64,000 nt of DNA from Bolinopsis microptera (Eukaryota; Ctenophora; Tentaculata; Lobata; Bolinopsidae): assembly GCF_026151205.1 (NCBI RefSeq), contig NC_087077.1:16716983-16780982 (forward strand). The letters are read 5' to 3'. Below, piece after piece: positions 39,101-46,724 of this stretch. The notes beneath the pieces are model-generated. The model was not told the origin of the DNA. It saw only the letters and a list, made by a program, of their open reading frames with translations, and did no database searches. The position numbers and the translations under genes were made by a program. The stretch's first letter is position 1, and every line of letters starts with the position of its first letter.

Positions 39101-42100
39101 TATCTCCGTGCTGGAAGTCGATGAATTGATTTTACAGAAACTGCTTGCTATGTATTTGATCTGGAAACTTCAGACTTGGAATATAACTGACCAACGTGGA
39201 GCATCTTCATATTTGTATAGATAAATCTGCCACGCACACACTTCTTAGCACGTGCTGCCGCGAAGCCGTGCTGCCGCGAAGACGACCAGCCGTGCAGCGG
39301 TGGATTGCCACGAAATTGGTCTCTTGACGTGGGACAAATATTATCATTATATGCATCGGATATTCAACAGATAAATGGTTCCAGTAATATGTTTTAAACT
39401 TTGTGTTTATATACAGACGAACATAGTGCTCTTTTATAACCAGTGAGATGGATTAAATAGTTTTATATATTTATACCAAAAAGAGCACATTCTCGGCACA
39501 GGATCAGTTTGGGCTCTGTGTCTTCACCAACCAATTATAAGTTATTTGTTACTTCTTATCTTTCTGTTCATGCTTTCTGACCCGAATTATTTGTTTTGGT
39601 CAATATACGTCGTTTCATTTCAGTATAACTGAAGACCTAGTAATTTATTGTTGATTATGACAGTTCTGCGACGGTCGTTCTGATCACATTATACCCATCG
39701 GCCATCATTCACTATAAAATGAGCATCCAACTGTCTGTTTCCTGCACAGGTAAAATATTAATTCAATATCTGGAGCAATTATATCTTAACTGTTGCGTTT
39801 TGTTTCTAGAAAATAACGTAATAAACGTACTTCCAGCAATTGAAGTGATTTTCTAATGTTCAGTCTCCAGCTCCATCAACTTCCAGGTTAAGTTCCATTT
39901 CATTCAATCCCAATACTATAATCATCAACTTCATGTCTTCTGAATCTCGTGTCCGTTTCTTAGATACAGGGTGATCCCTCGTGCACCATTTCCTCAATTG
40001 ACTCAAGAACCACGTGTATCAGAGCTTCAATCTCATATTAATTCCGTCCTCATGATTATTCGCTTTAAATTTGGGAACATTATTCTTAATATGGTTCTCA
40101 TGCAGTTTGAGTCTTGAAGTTCTAGACCACAAGGGTGTCCTGTAAATAATGGTTGTTCTATTTTCTTTGAACACAAAGCCATTTGCAGGTGGTTGTGAGT
40201 CGGATTTATGATTATCCATATGCATATAATATAATATATTCAGCCACCGAATATATCGTCCACCGAATATCCCATGATTCGGTCGACCGAATACATTCGA
40301 CAGAGTTGAACTTTAGGGTTTATCGAACTATAACAGTAATAGTATACGTGTCGAACTAGAGTAAGTGTGCCGGAACGTTTGCGGAGTAAAATATGCAATC
40401 GAAACCCTACCCCACCTTCATGGATAAATTACCAATTTTGTAAAAGATCCCACAATTTTTGAGACAATTCCACAATTCCCCTGGATTGACGTCACTCTAT
40501 AATTGATTCACTTTGTAAAACGTAAAACGTTCATTAAACCAGAACAGCACTTATATAACACCCTCGTAGGCGTCCCTTGCAGACTGCAAAGAGGCCACTT
40601 TAAATTTGTAACACGTTCCATTGATCTAGGGTTAAATTGCGTGCTTGTACAGTTGTAATGACCCTGGACCCTGCGGTCATTAGGAAAGTTCGCACCAGAT
40701 GGACCACGTTTTTCCAAATTTAACTTTAGAAGATTGTCACAGGAATAACTTTTAAGATAGGCATATGATATTTCTATTATAGTTCAACTAATTGAGTTTC
40801 TGGATTCATTTATTGTTGATGCGCGGCGTTACATTGGTCAAATAATTTAAATCGTCAATTTTTACCATCCCACTCATTCATAAAAAAACATAGTATGTAA
40901 ATATGTTGCACTTTTTTCCAGTCACACTTTTCACTGAAAAGAATTAATGGTACAAGTACATTGTAGGGAAAATTGATCGTGCGTGGTTTAACCGCGGCGA
41001 AATTCTTGTTAAATCATATTTGAATAATAAGTATAACGTGTATCAAAGTATCCTGTGACCTAAAATACATGAGATGGATGCTCTACTAGGTCGAAGGAAG
41101 GCACAGTCGACCCCTTTTTTCCTTTTAATGGAGGGTAAAGTGTTGAGTAAGGCTAACATATCATTTCTAATTTTTGAATTATGTTTGAACAATAACGTCC
41201 TTTAAACTCTCCTTTGACCTGGTATACATTATATGGATACTTTAGGTTGATGGTAGACTCCACCTACCTTATCTGTCTTTTGATGAAAGATAAAACAAGG
41301 CTTACTATCAAGGTTTTGTTCATTACTATTTACTTGTTCTACTGCTTCTTTGGACTAGCCCTTCAAATTGTTTCTGTCTAACCTGTATTCATGAATAGTA
41401 AATACAGGTTTTGGGAAGTGAGATTGAGGCTAACTCCTTTCACGTTTATCGTAATATTTAACAAGTGATAGTTTTAATGTTGAATGCTTTTATTTACTTT
41501 GAGATTTAATTTGTTAATCTGTTAGCCCGAATTTCGCCTCCCGGAGAGAGGGTAGCCTTAATCCAACCCCACATAAGTTATAATAAAGTCTCAATTTCGC
41601 TCCCTCAAAAGGTGTGTAGCCTCATTTTCACCTCGAACATTTAAAGCTTAGATCTCGATCAAGTATAATCACTATGGACCATACTTGCAACTTGGATATC
41701 ATGGACGTAACATGAGAAAGTTCTTTTTGAAAAGTGATGAGGCTAATTCGTTAGCCTCAATTGTCCCTCGCAGTTCAATCACTCCGACTGAGTCTAGTGA
41801 GTGAGCTTATAGGAGGTCACGTCAAACGATATTTTAGGGGTGTTTCTAATGACCAGGGTCTAATACACTGTTTAAGTCATCCTGCAAGTAACTAAGTTAA
41901 ATCATTAACCTTACAAAGGTCCCAGCAAAACCAATTGGCCCTACATGTTATTTATGGTAATTTAAAAGTACAAGCCAGCTACTAGTTGTGGATCACGGCG
42001 TCTTGGGGCTCACAAACTTAGAGTAAACCGAGTGCGTTACAGAGTGCTCCATTAAAAGCACAAAACTACTTCTATAATCGTTCATTTGTCCATGTGTCCA

Positions 42101-44460
42101 TCAGAACTAGAAGTATCTCAGTATCTTATGGCGGGAGGGAAGAGGGGGAGGGGTTGGAGTTTAACGCCAAATTAACTGGTCAGTGGTCGATTCTGCAAGC
42201 TCACTGTTCCAACGACATAACCATAAGAACTGTGCAAAAGGTTACAAATACAAATAGACTCATCTAATGACAGGAAGGGGTGTTAAGTTTAACTAGTCTC
42301 ATTGTTGTCAGTTGTCACAGAACAAATATTGCATCACCTGTTTTACCCATGTCTGCTGAACAATACCATAATAGACTATCAACGTCAGAACGTGCCCAAA
42401 GCACCAAAACCGACAGCTATGTTAAACGAATAGAATCTCCAATAAAGCAAGAATAACTACCACTACCATGGTACCACCTTGAAAATAATATCACCCTGGT
42501 CATGGCGAGTTTAACCCAATAAAGACTCGGGAACAACCAGTTCAGAGAAATCACGTTAGTTTTACTTGGCTTTCACAGATGCTAGTTATAAAATACGTAA
42601 TAAAAGTTATCTTGCTGTCAAATCTCACTACCGAACCTGATAACTGGAATTATATATAGTTAAGTGGGTATGGTAAATGTTATGGTGGTAGTGGATCTAG
42701 ATTCCCTTGATGATCTTAGTTCATGCACCACTCTAGAGAGGAGCTAGCACTATTTAGAGGACGCGTTGGAACACGGCCCTGCGTAGTCATTCCCTTCCTA
42801 TTTAACTGTATAATTCTACCGCATAAACCATTTGGACGTCTGAAATAGATGTCTGCTCTAGCAATTTCTCTCTCAGGGTTCTACACTATTTGCACCCTTT
42901 CTACCTCTACCGCCATTTAATGAGGAGTGCTACTTCCGCTGGAATTTTATTTCACTCTAAAACAATGCGTGGAATTAGAAAGGCCACGTGGTTGTCCTCT
43001 AATCTCGTGGGATATTACCTACCACGAAGTCCAGGGGTGATATATATATACCAGTACCTTTTCCACGTTACTCAGTATTGTGAAGTCGATTGTAGCAATC
43101 TTATCTATTCTTATGTACGTTATCTTATCTTATCTAATATCTATATGTTATCATTATGCCATTACTAAAGTTCCAGATCAAATGAGGTTTTGATACACCA
43201 GGATCACTTTAGCTTGCTATCCAATACGCAAGGAAAGTAGAGTCATTGACATTTTCCTATTGATTTTCAGTGATGTTCTGTTGTCATTTCGGTCATGAAC
43301 TCAGCCTTGGAGTTGGAGTCGTTCATATCTGGGATATATTTGGGTGTTGGTTCTCGACTCCCCACCTTCAGCATGTGCCACTGAAGCTAATGGATCAATT
43401 GTTTTGTAATTTCGCCTTGAGTCAATTCTGTTCCTGATGGAAAAGGAATTGTATCTTTATCAGATTATTTCGATTATGTAGCTATGTCATACTCGACACA
43501 TCCCACAACACTTACCATCATCCTTGATTACACATTCTGATTCCACCGGCATCCTCCCATAGGACTCAGGACTGCCATACCCCAGAGGTAGGCAAAGCAT
43601 CCACATGCTATCCTCTCGTGGGCCATCCAGGCCCATCCTTTAAAAAAAATGTTTTTAAAATTACTCGGTATATTCTGTGAAATCCAGTGAATCTTGGCAG
43701 TGATTATTTTTCACCCAACTTATATTTATTGTGAATTGCTGACGGTTGCCATGTTGTGATTCTCTGAGCAACACCTAACACGGTAGTATTTGGATATCGG
43801 GAGATTATTTCACCCCGACGATAACAAAGTATTGCTTAACCTTTCCCTCTCTTATCTTGGTGAGATTTGGCTACCGGTGGGTGAATAATCACTGATCTGC
43901 GTCTGTTAAAATATGGCTGTAATCTTTTAATCGGTTTCGTCATGGATATAAATTCAGGAAGAATACAAATATTTATAAATTACTGGTTTCAAGCATGAAT
44001 ACAATACAACAAGATACAAGGGCAGGTCTCTCCCGCAAGTTGGGATGGCCTTACTTTTCAGTAACCCTAAGCCACTCTGTACCAAGGCACTATACTAGTA
44101 TACTAGCTGTAGGGGGGTTAGTCCTACGAGACAGGGAGTGTGTATCACCAGCCGAAGCTGTTACAAATCACAGCTTGATAACTGGCCGAGCATGAATGGT
44201 GATTGAATATTCACAGGGCAGCATCTTTAATGCAATATCCCATTTTGCTAGATCCTTTAGTCGTTCTAAGTTCAGTTTCTCGCGCAAAACGCAGTTATTG
44301 CCTATATTTGCGCGATAAAACCTTGAAATACCAAGATAAACATTTATAATCTAACTACAATGTTTGAAGTTGCCGGCCGGCATTGTACCTATTTGCAAAA
44401 ATAACTTACCTTTTTCCTTCGTTTCCCCTCTTCGGGCATTATAACGATATCGAACTTCAC
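31..44460 (-). CDS. Kinesin-3 family motor (KIF1/KIF13-like), 3' part of a split gene
   Basis: Seven exons on the minus strand, in order 44460-44410, 36521-36381, 28407-28315, 26449-26387, 20585-20505, 12530-12451 and 139-31, join without a stop and code for about 206 residues. Each has an AG acceptor and a GT donor; all junctions are phase 0 except the last (phase 2). Read in order they follow the region after the FHA domain of kinesin-3 motors: a beta-strand segment (VKFDIVIMPEEG), a helix with RKYKMEEMYQQF, then DPF...IGTVSISLKSLGYL, LTITNYQGAAKGELR, an acidic linker, LRFSLKIPYARGIP and VFCRYRFFLD. This matches the KIF1B and DUF3694 (C2-like) regions, which in the family regulate a microtubule plus-end motor carrying vesicles. 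Motor, FHA and start codon would lie above 44.5 kb and were not found; the C-terminus lies beyond base 1. Family assignment is from remembered conservation, not a search. KIF1 and KIF13 cannot be separated. Confidence 0.8.
1131..1511 (+). repeat. Interspersed repeat family A, copy 1
   Basis: About 380 bp matching 8359-8722 in direct orientation with scattered substitutions and small gaps. Shared blocks include TCACATAATCACCCA, ATAAAACACGGCGGAG and TTTTGGCCCACCCTG. No coding capacity or clear ends; class unknown. Confidence 0.75.
3118..3385. repeat. Interspersed repeat family A, rearranged copy
   Basis: TATCTCGTTAGCAAAATTGA near 3120 is the complement of family A's 5' part, while GACCAACGTATGT near 3350 matches its 3' part in direct orientation. 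It may be a foldback or rearranged copy. Confidence 0.45.
3381..3406 (+). repeat. Poly-C run
   Basis: About 25 consecutive C, the only long plus-strand C-run in the window. Confidence 0.9.
4414..6055. repeat. Inverted duplication with 0.4-kb arms
   Basis: Left arm about 4414-4822 and right arm about 5588-6055 are reverse complements, with a 75-bp insertion in the right arm near 5624-5697. The spacer is about 765 bp and holds two further hairpins at 5371-5482. No coding content. Confidence 0.8.
5371..5482. repeat. Two adjacent hairpins in the spacer
   Basis: CCCGTCTTTAGCTTTATAAC pairs with its complement ending AAGACGGG near 5413, and the immediately following AACACAAAAGGTAATGATCA pairs with its complement ending near 5481. 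Confidence 0.75.
6376..6507. repeat. Near-perfect hairpin, 62-bp arms and 8-bp loop
   Basis: Arms 6376-6437 and 6446-6507 are reverse complements with one mismatch; the loop is AAGATTAT. It is longer and more perfect than a typical animal microRNA precursor, so a foldback element or recent inverted duplication is likelier. Confidence 0.85.
7722..7945. mobile_element. MITE-like inverted repeat with a triplicated core
   Basis: GAGAATAAAACATTTACAAT and flanks at 7722-7805 are the complement of 7855-7945. The core repeats TACGTGATGTGC three times. Confidence 0.65.
8359..8722 (+). repeat. Interspersed repeat family A, copy 2
   Basis: Direct copy of 1131-1511. It ends exactly where a TTAA foldback right end begins. 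Confidence 0.75.
8723..8772. mobile_element. Solitary right end of the TTAA foldback family
   Basis: TCGATTTCGAGAGAATTTTG and GATGAAGACCC followed by CCCCCGGCCCCC match the right terminus. It directly abuts the 3' end of the repeat copy 8359-8722, and its outer TTAA has become TTGA. Confidence 0.6.
9028..10168. mobile_element. TTAA foldback element with a foreign centre (1.1 kb)
   Basis: TTAA flanks both ends (9024-9027 and 10169-10172). Left arm 9028-9230 and right arm about 9995-10168 match the arms of the 19.5 kb copy. A separate hairpin lies at 9230-9425. Bases 9427-9995 are unrelated, and part of them (9895-9982) recurs at 10228-10313 outside the element. Confidence 0.7.
9895..10313 (+). 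repeat. Direct repeat pair across the TTAA element boundary
   Basis: TTGTATGGAATATGATAAAA and about 65 further bases at 9895-9982 recur at 10228-10313 with few mismatches (both contain CCATCCACAAAA and CGCATTTCTTGTT). One copy lies inside the foldback element, one outside. Confidence 0.7.
11415..11570 (-). mobile_element. Diverged LINE fragment of the 52.3 kb family
   Basis: The stretch GCAATAGCTGGGCAATGTCC followed by AAGAAAGTGTGAGAC resembles the zinc-finger coding part at 52660-52700, and CGGTGTCCCGTGATGAGG resembles the HDESGH part. A duplicated GTCCAAGAAAGTGTGA is inserted. Heavily decayed. Confidence 0.55.
12451..12530 (-). CDS. Kinesin-3 exon f
   Basis: This 80-bp exon encodes VGQPLRFSLKIPYARGIP followed by KRFENVFC and the first two bases of an Arg codon. 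It is the start of the C2-like DUF3694 region ('G..L.F...I....G.P'). Acceptor ATCATGCAG, donor GTTTGTCATA (weaker than the others). Incoming phase 0, outgoing phase 2, which fits the next exon exactly. Confidence 0.8.
14310..14604. mobile_element. MITE rich in CCGAGGCCGAGG
   Basis: Perfect 17-bp inverted ends (ATCAAGGGTCGACCGAG) are flanked by TGAG on both sides. The interior has CCGAGGCCGAGG or close variants at least six times, and an internal copy of the right end (CTCGGTCGACCCTT) near 14428, so it may be a fused dimer. It lies only about 45 bp left of the hAT-like element. Confidence 0.7.
15010..17105 (+). repeat. Direct repeat inside the hAT-like element
   Basis: GTAACAAGAGTAGACAAG and following bases at about 15010-15060 recur at 17037-17087 (about 57 bp, a few mismatches), and CAGACCCCTTGAGCGC recurs at 15943 and 17091. 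Confidence 0.65.
15061..15945. mobile_element. Nested insertion with GACAACTAGGAACC ends
   Basis: The left end has GACAACTAGGAACC three times (near 15073, 15146 and 15177) and the right end has its complement twice (near 15817 and 15926). The sequence GCAATTGGCATATCCT breaks off at 15060 and CAGACCCCTTGAGCGC resumes near 15943; the two are joined in an uninterrupted copy at 17072-17106. That copy acts as an empty site. Target duplication not resolved. Confidence 0.65.
17281..17298 (+). repeat. Poly-G run
   Basis: About 18 consecutive G inside the hAT-like element, near its right end. Confidence 0.9.
18057..18095. repeat. Perfect short palindrome
   Basis: CTCATGCCGTTATAACGGCA and its completion form a 24-bp perfect palindrome extended by AAATC/GATTT arms. 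Confidence 0.7.
18790..18988. mobile_element. Small foldback element with GGGGGTGTCATCGCC ends
   Basis: GGGGGTGTCATCGCC at about 18792 pairs with GGCGATGACGCCCCCC at about 18972; an inner stem pairs ATGGCGAATTGGCAAAC with GTTTTGCCATTTTCGCCAT. Confidence 0.55.
19547..20281. mobile_element. TTAA foldback element, complete (735 bp)
   Basis: TTAA at 19543-19546 and 20282-20285 flanks an almost complete palindrome with arms of about 360 bp centred near 19920. The ends are GGGGGCCGGGGG at the left and its complement at the right. TTAA target sites and G/C-run ends recall piggyBac-type transposition, but there is no transposase. The left G-run is about 23 bp and the right C-run about 9. Confidence 0.8.
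20505..20585 (-). CDS. Kinesin-3 exon e
   Basis: This 81-bp, 27-codon exon begins VEYYPVKEDGSIITEEDD and ends FVDDPDTL. It is the acidic linker that follows the beta-strand of the previous exon. Acceptor CTGTTTCAG, donor GTAAGTTTTA, phase 0 at both ends. Confidence 0.75.
21466..22545 (-). pseudogene. Non-LTR retrotransposon ORF2 C-terminus, broken
   Basis: Reading the minus strand gives FLKWALGVHCKAS, then a frame change near 22485, then GVWGETGRIPLIYESIRLTL and NYFKRL, a long helical stretch, an in-frame TAA at 22048-22050, and then FYHSIKHTFNREPYLYL, TKLRISVHDLHIEKGR, REQRLCAWC and IEDESHVLYVCDLY. This is the familiar region after the reverse transcriptase in many invertebrate LINEs, ending in a Cys-rich motif (CxxC...HxxxxxC). 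Two lesions (frameshift and nonsense) make it a dead, 5'-truncated copy. The frame ends at 21466. Clade not determined. It lies inside kinesin intron d-e, in the same orientation as that gene. Confidence 0.8.
22898..23385 (-). pseudogene. LINE reverse transcriptase C-terminal fragment (second family)
   Basis: An open frame reads LLLKERYLIINMWKVLHCK, then NDIGIQFSVTLRHGQ, NSFAVTGPRLWNVIP, FKPFPDEPP-like text (VKPFPDEPPAPGYS) and NGNSLLDW, and ends at 22898. The 'ERYLII..WK.L', 'NSFAVTGP.LWN.IP' and 'N.LLDW' blocks are typical of the C-terminus of CR1/Jockey-like LINEs in marine invertebrates. It differs from the element at 21466-22545, which ends in a Cys-rich motif. The reading frame fades above about 23385, so the copy is 5'-truncated. 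No intact partner copy is in the window. Confidence 0.75.
23461..26027. repeat. Large inverted duplication, arms about 1 kb
   Basis: Left arm 23461-24634 and right arm 25028-26027 are near-identical reverse complements; the spacer is about 390 bp. A 66-residue open frame occurs identically in both arms (23546-23746 plus, 25740-25940 minus) and is a by-product of the duplication. The left arm is longer because of an insertion at about 23780-23945. Confidence 0.9.
23780..23945. mobile_element. Insertion in one arm, with a 24-bp hairpin
   Basis: CTGTAGTAGTGGAACAGCAA at 23781 forms a hairpin with its complement ending at about 23837. The extra segment is bounded by AATTAGCTAATT on both sides, and the right arm lacks it. 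Confidence 0.7.
26231..26332. repeat. Inverted minisatellite, GCGTCATCTA units
   Basis: Three GCGTCATCTA units and two variants face four GATGACGCTA units, giving a slipped-hairpin array of about 100 bp. A TAGCGACAATGTCGCTA hairpin lies just left. Confidence 0.8.
26387..26449 (-). CDS. Kinesin-3 exon d
   Basis: This 63-bp, 21-codon exon contains MLTITNYQGAAKGELR, which follows directly on SLGYL of the previous exon and matches the family pattern 'L.I.DY.G...G.L'. Acceptor TTTTCAG, donor GTAAATTAAT, phase 0 at both ends. This intron side is only about 1.9 kb, the shortest in the recognised part of the gene. Confidence 0.8.
27441..27709 (+). repeat. Direct duplication of a 63-bp unit, one copy interrupted
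   Basis: Bases 27441-27503 and 27647-27709 differ at only two positions over 63 bp. The insert at 27504-27627 splits the tail of the left copy, so a tandem duplication probably came first. Confidence 0.7.
27504..27627 (+). mobile_element. Short truncated retroelement 3' end with 11-bp target duplication
   Basis: A 124-bp GC-richer insert ends in an open frame (ADRVLWRQRINTRTLKPP, stop) and an AAGT-type tail. The form R..WR..I....P-stop resembles the C-terminus of RTE-type LINEs, but that is a guess. ATTATGATTAT flanks it exactly at 27493-27503 and 27628-27638. Confidence 0.5.
28315..28407 (-). CDS. Kinesin-3 exon c
   Basis: This 93-bp, 31-codon exon contains DPFVED and IGTVSISLKSLGYL, the best-conserved landmark of the kinesin-3 KIF1B/DUF3694 junction ('DPF...IG...V.L.SL.Y'). 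Acceptor CATCCCAG, donor GTGAGTGAGG, phase 0 at both ends. A second in-frame acceptor nine bases further in would remove three residues (SPQ), so the exact start is uncertain. Confidence 0.8.
29982..30060 (+). repeat. GGCCAC motif cluster
   Basis: GGCCAC or a one-base variant occurs about six times in 80 bp, irregularly spaced. Confidence 0.5.
31215..31424 (-). mobile_element. tRNA-derived SINE
   Basis: The minus strand from 31424 to 31351 is tRNA-like: A box TGGCCTAGTTGTTAG, anticodon arm CCTTCTGCGCAGAAGG with only a six-base loop, and a perfect B box GGTTCGAATCC. The acceptor stem has two mismatches. A tail region follows to about 31215. The arm geometry makes it a SINE head, not a functional tRNA gene. 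Confidence 0.7.
32297..32337. repeat. Nested GGTTACC palindromes
   Basis: GGTTACCCGGGTAACC is a perfect 16-bp palindrome, followed directly by GGTTACCCAGGTAAC. Confidence 0.7.
32403..32592 (+). repeat. GA-rich purine tract
   Basis: About 190 bp almost entirely of A and G (GGGAGAGA-type units), interrupted only by occasional T. Such tracts can form triplex DNA. Confidence 0.85.
32960..33150. repeat. GC-rich element folding as three hairpins on a stem
   Basis: An outer stem pairs CCCGCGGGCGGAA with TTCCGCCCGCG. Inside are three hairpins in a row: 33003-33042 (CGTATAGCAC arms with an inner GGGCCC stem), 33046-33082 (ATATGTCC arms with an inner GGGC stem) and 33085-33114 (a 30-bp palindrome, AATATTGCACGCGC arms). 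A related left half (TGGATATACACGAT...CACCTCGAGGGCGG) lies at 32805-32850. Confidence 0.75.
33941..34315. mobile_element. Inverted-repeat element carrying a CCCTAA array
   Basis: The ends are inverted: GGGGTCCGGGACTCTAGGGC at the left and the complement of GGGGTCCGGACTCTACGGC at the right. A 15-bp subrepeat (ACTCTAgGGCGTAAG) occurs two to three times in each end. ACCATTAA at 33933-33940 and 34316-34323 is an exact 8-bp target duplication, the length used by hAT-type transposons. No transposase is present. The interior is a telomeric-type repeat array. Confidence 0.75.
33988..34263 (+). repeat. Interstitial telomeric array, 46 perfect CCCTAA copies
   Basis: 276 bp of CCCTAA with no mismatch by eye. 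It is the animal telomere repeat read on the C-rich strand. It lies inside the element at 33941-34315 and not at a chromosome end in this assembly. Confidence 0.95.
35192..35236. repeat. Hairpin, 16-bp arms
   Basis: TGTGATGTTAATGATA and its complement are separated by about 5 bp. Confidence 0.65.
35741..35765 (+). repeat. TTG microsatellite
   Basis: About seven TTG units followed by a T-run. Confidence 0.8.
35891..36110. mobile_element. TTAA foldback element, deletion derivative (220 bp)
   Basis: TTAA at 35887-35890 and 36111-36114. It keeps one arm (to the equivalent of TATTGCGCAAGCGATTTA) and only about 20 bp of the right end. The left G-run is again the longer one (about 19 versus 7). 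Confidence 0.75.
36381..36521 (-). CDS. Kinesin-3 exon b
   Basis: This 141-bp, 47-codon exon starts AMVSMFSYLTSCSYLLSRED and contains RKYKMEEMYQQFVEG. The acceptor is ATTTCAG and the donor GTAAGTTAAT; phase 0 at both ends. The helix with an R.Y.M.EMYQ pattern corresponds to the conserved 'R..LM.E.Y' segment before the DPF motif in kinesin-3 proteins. Its G+C content is clearly above the surrounding intron. Confidence 0.8.
38790..38876 (+). repeat. CAATATGTG microsatellite
   Basis: About eight units of CAATATGTG with variants. Confidence 0.8.
43487..43650 (+). mobile_element. LINE 3' UTR fragment with short A-tail
   Basis: The reverse complement of 52297-52445 is recognisable over about 150 bp (shared blocks such as CTACCTCTGGGGTATGGCAG and its complement), ending in an A-run near 43641. 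The coding part is absent, so this is a strongly truncated insertion of the same family. Confidence 0.7.
44410..44460 (-). CDS. Kinesin-3 exon a (most 5' recognised exon)
   Basis: This 51-bp exon encodes VKFDIVIMPEEGKRRKK. The acceptor on the minus strand is TTTTCAG and the donor is GTAAGTTATT, both strong. Phase is 0 at both ends. The segment resembles the beta-strand found between the FHA domain and the KIF1B region in kinesin-3 motors, ending in a basic cluster. Taken alone it is too short to be certain; its splice sites and its position relative to the next exons support it. Confidence 0.65.
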
Positions 44461-44542
44461 CTGAAAATATAACGGGTATTAACATGATAAATCCTATTCG
44501 AAAGTTAATTTCGAAGTCAAATAGTTTCTATAACTTGAATCA

Positions 44543-44618
44543 TATAACAATTTGTTATTAATAACAAATTGTTTAACAAAAAAAAATCAAATACTAATTA
44601 GTATTTGATTTTTTTTTC
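44543..44618. repeat. Two AT-rich palindromes
   Basis: CAATTTGTTATTAATAACAA plus completion (24 bp) is followed by a 40-bp palindrome with A9/T9 ends and TCAAATACTAATTAGTATTT at its centre. They lie about 85 bp 5' of kinesin exon a. Confidence 0.75.
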
Positions 44619-44993
44619 TTCATGTTTAGCAGATTTATACACATTCATATATTTATACGTATATATATATATATATAAATATAAATATCTATAAACGATA
44701 TAGAAATTATAAACAGAAATTATAAATGATAATTTATTAAGTTATTATAAATGATTTGTTAAGTTATTATAAATGATTTATTAAGTTATTATAAATGATT
44801 ATCTCAATTTAACGTTATATGTAACATTCTATTGAGGCACTATGCACACGCTAACCCACCGTGTGTTAACCATAAACATAAATGCACTGCGCTATAATAA
44901 TTGATAAGACCACTATATAATCGTATTTATTACTCTATTTGATCGGATGCCCACTTATTGTATTATAATAGTACTGTTTTAATTTAGGTTTGT

Positions 44994-45039
44994 GCCGAGT
45001 AGCCGCATTGTCTTTCCGAAGACAATGCGGCTACTCGGC
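44994..45039. repeat. GC-rich perfect hairpin, 21-bp arms
   Basis: GCCGAGTAGCCGCATTGTCT begins a 21-bp arm that pairs perfectly with its complement across a TCCG loop. It stands out against AT-rich surroundings. Confidence 0.85.
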
Positions 45040-46724
45040 CGACTTTTAGTTTTGCCGACTTTAAGATTCTTTGTACGTGCAATATAATATTTTCCATCTG
45101 TTTTAACTATGGATATCCTATCTTAGAACCACATCATCCACACTCAGCACTTCTATAGGTTTATTTGTGGGGGGCACCTGACGTGCTACATTAGCTTGGT
45201 ACCTAAGTAAGAAGGCTACATCCACCTACTGACGTCTAATGGGGTCCTTCTGGTGCAGTGATTGAGCTTATAACTGAACTATATAATTCTCGGCCAAGTT
45301 CAGATATATATAATGCTCCCTGAAGGCCTTGTGGACGGCGACATCCCGAAGGTTGTCTACCACTACTTTAGGTTGCATGGTCCACACCTCTCCGCTACTA
45401 CCAGGAAGCGACTTAGCACATTTACACCCTCCTGATATAGTGATATGTATAACCGCATTAATTATCACTACCGTCCGTCACTACTTCACTAATTGTGCAG
45501 TGATGTATCGTAATAGCTACGAAATTGATGGGTGTACGAACTTTGAACTTAGTGAGGTAATTACACGTGTATATTAAGAGGCAAAAAGTTGTGCGTTAAA
45601 GAAGTTTTGTCATATATCAAGTCACTTGTTTTATTCGAAAGATTACAGATACGCCACCGCCTAACTGGTCCTATCGAAATAAGGCATTCGGAAAACGCTT
45701 TCATTTTTAACATTTGTCTCATGACCAGGTTTAGGAGGCCTTGGCCTTAAGATGTATTTTAAATACAGATTCTATTTCGACGGCCCCATATTGACGGGCC
45801 TGCCAGCGTACGTGCTGTTTCGTATTGATTTCAACGGAGCAAATTCAATTAAATTTTGGCATACCAGATACAAAATTTGTATCACAGCCGATAATAATTT
45901 CCATGTAATTTCAACTAATTATGTATTGTAGCTAACTCCCGTAAAATAGAGAAATTCTCTCATTTTCTGGGTAGTTCTCGTGTTGTGTCACAATCGTTCT
46001 CTGTACGTACCTACTCAAAACGTTTTTATGAGCAGCAAATTTGGAAACAAAAAAACCGCAATTAAGCTGAATAATTCGCCAAATTTGCAAGCAATCCAAA
46101 TTGTCTCAGGTTGGGTTATTCAACAGCGAAGTAAGGTAGTATATAACGTTGCCTTACACAATTGTTGTGTTTAACACAACAAATAACTTACAGTTACAAG
46201 GTGTCTTACGTTATGCCTTACACTGAGTGAAAATTCAAGATGTATAAACCTATAGTTACCCTCATAGAAGGTTTTACAATTATCATCATTTTACATTTAT
46301 TATTTCACAATCATTTTGCAATCGTTTTATATGTTGCCTCTGTGCGAGCTATGTTGAAATATATAATACACTACAAAAGCTCTGTTGCTGGTATGCATGC
46401 TCATTTTTATCCTTGAGATGGATCAAGTTACAATTCCCAATATCGCTTCATTTCTTGGATTGTTCAATTCTTGTTAATAATAGTGAATAGTCACATACAA
46501 CTGACAGTGTGATTTGTACCGGGATGCGCCTGGTACCAAATACTCAAGTAGCTGTTAGAGTAGTCATTAGTCATGAAACTGTCAACAGAGAACTTGAGTA
46601 GGCATTACAAAATCGATTTAGCCAAGTATGAAACACGGTGGTGATCCTTAAATGACAATCTTGTGTTAAATTAAACTATTTTTCCTCAATAAAGCAATAT
46701 TGAGCAGGTTTGACAGTCCACTGT

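Larger units (their letters stand above)
36522..44409. other. Kinesin intron a-b (7.9 kb)
   Basis: Few features: a CAATATGTG microsatellite near 38.8 kb and a LINE 3' end at 43.5 kb. Short open frames on the minus strand at 40019-40225 and 40508-40717 match nothing I know and lack supporting context. Otherwise I see nothing specific. Confidence 0.5.

Noticed and set aside
40019-40717. Two minus-strand frames of 68-69 residues
   Set aside because: No recognisable domain or splice support; composition could be chance or old repeat.
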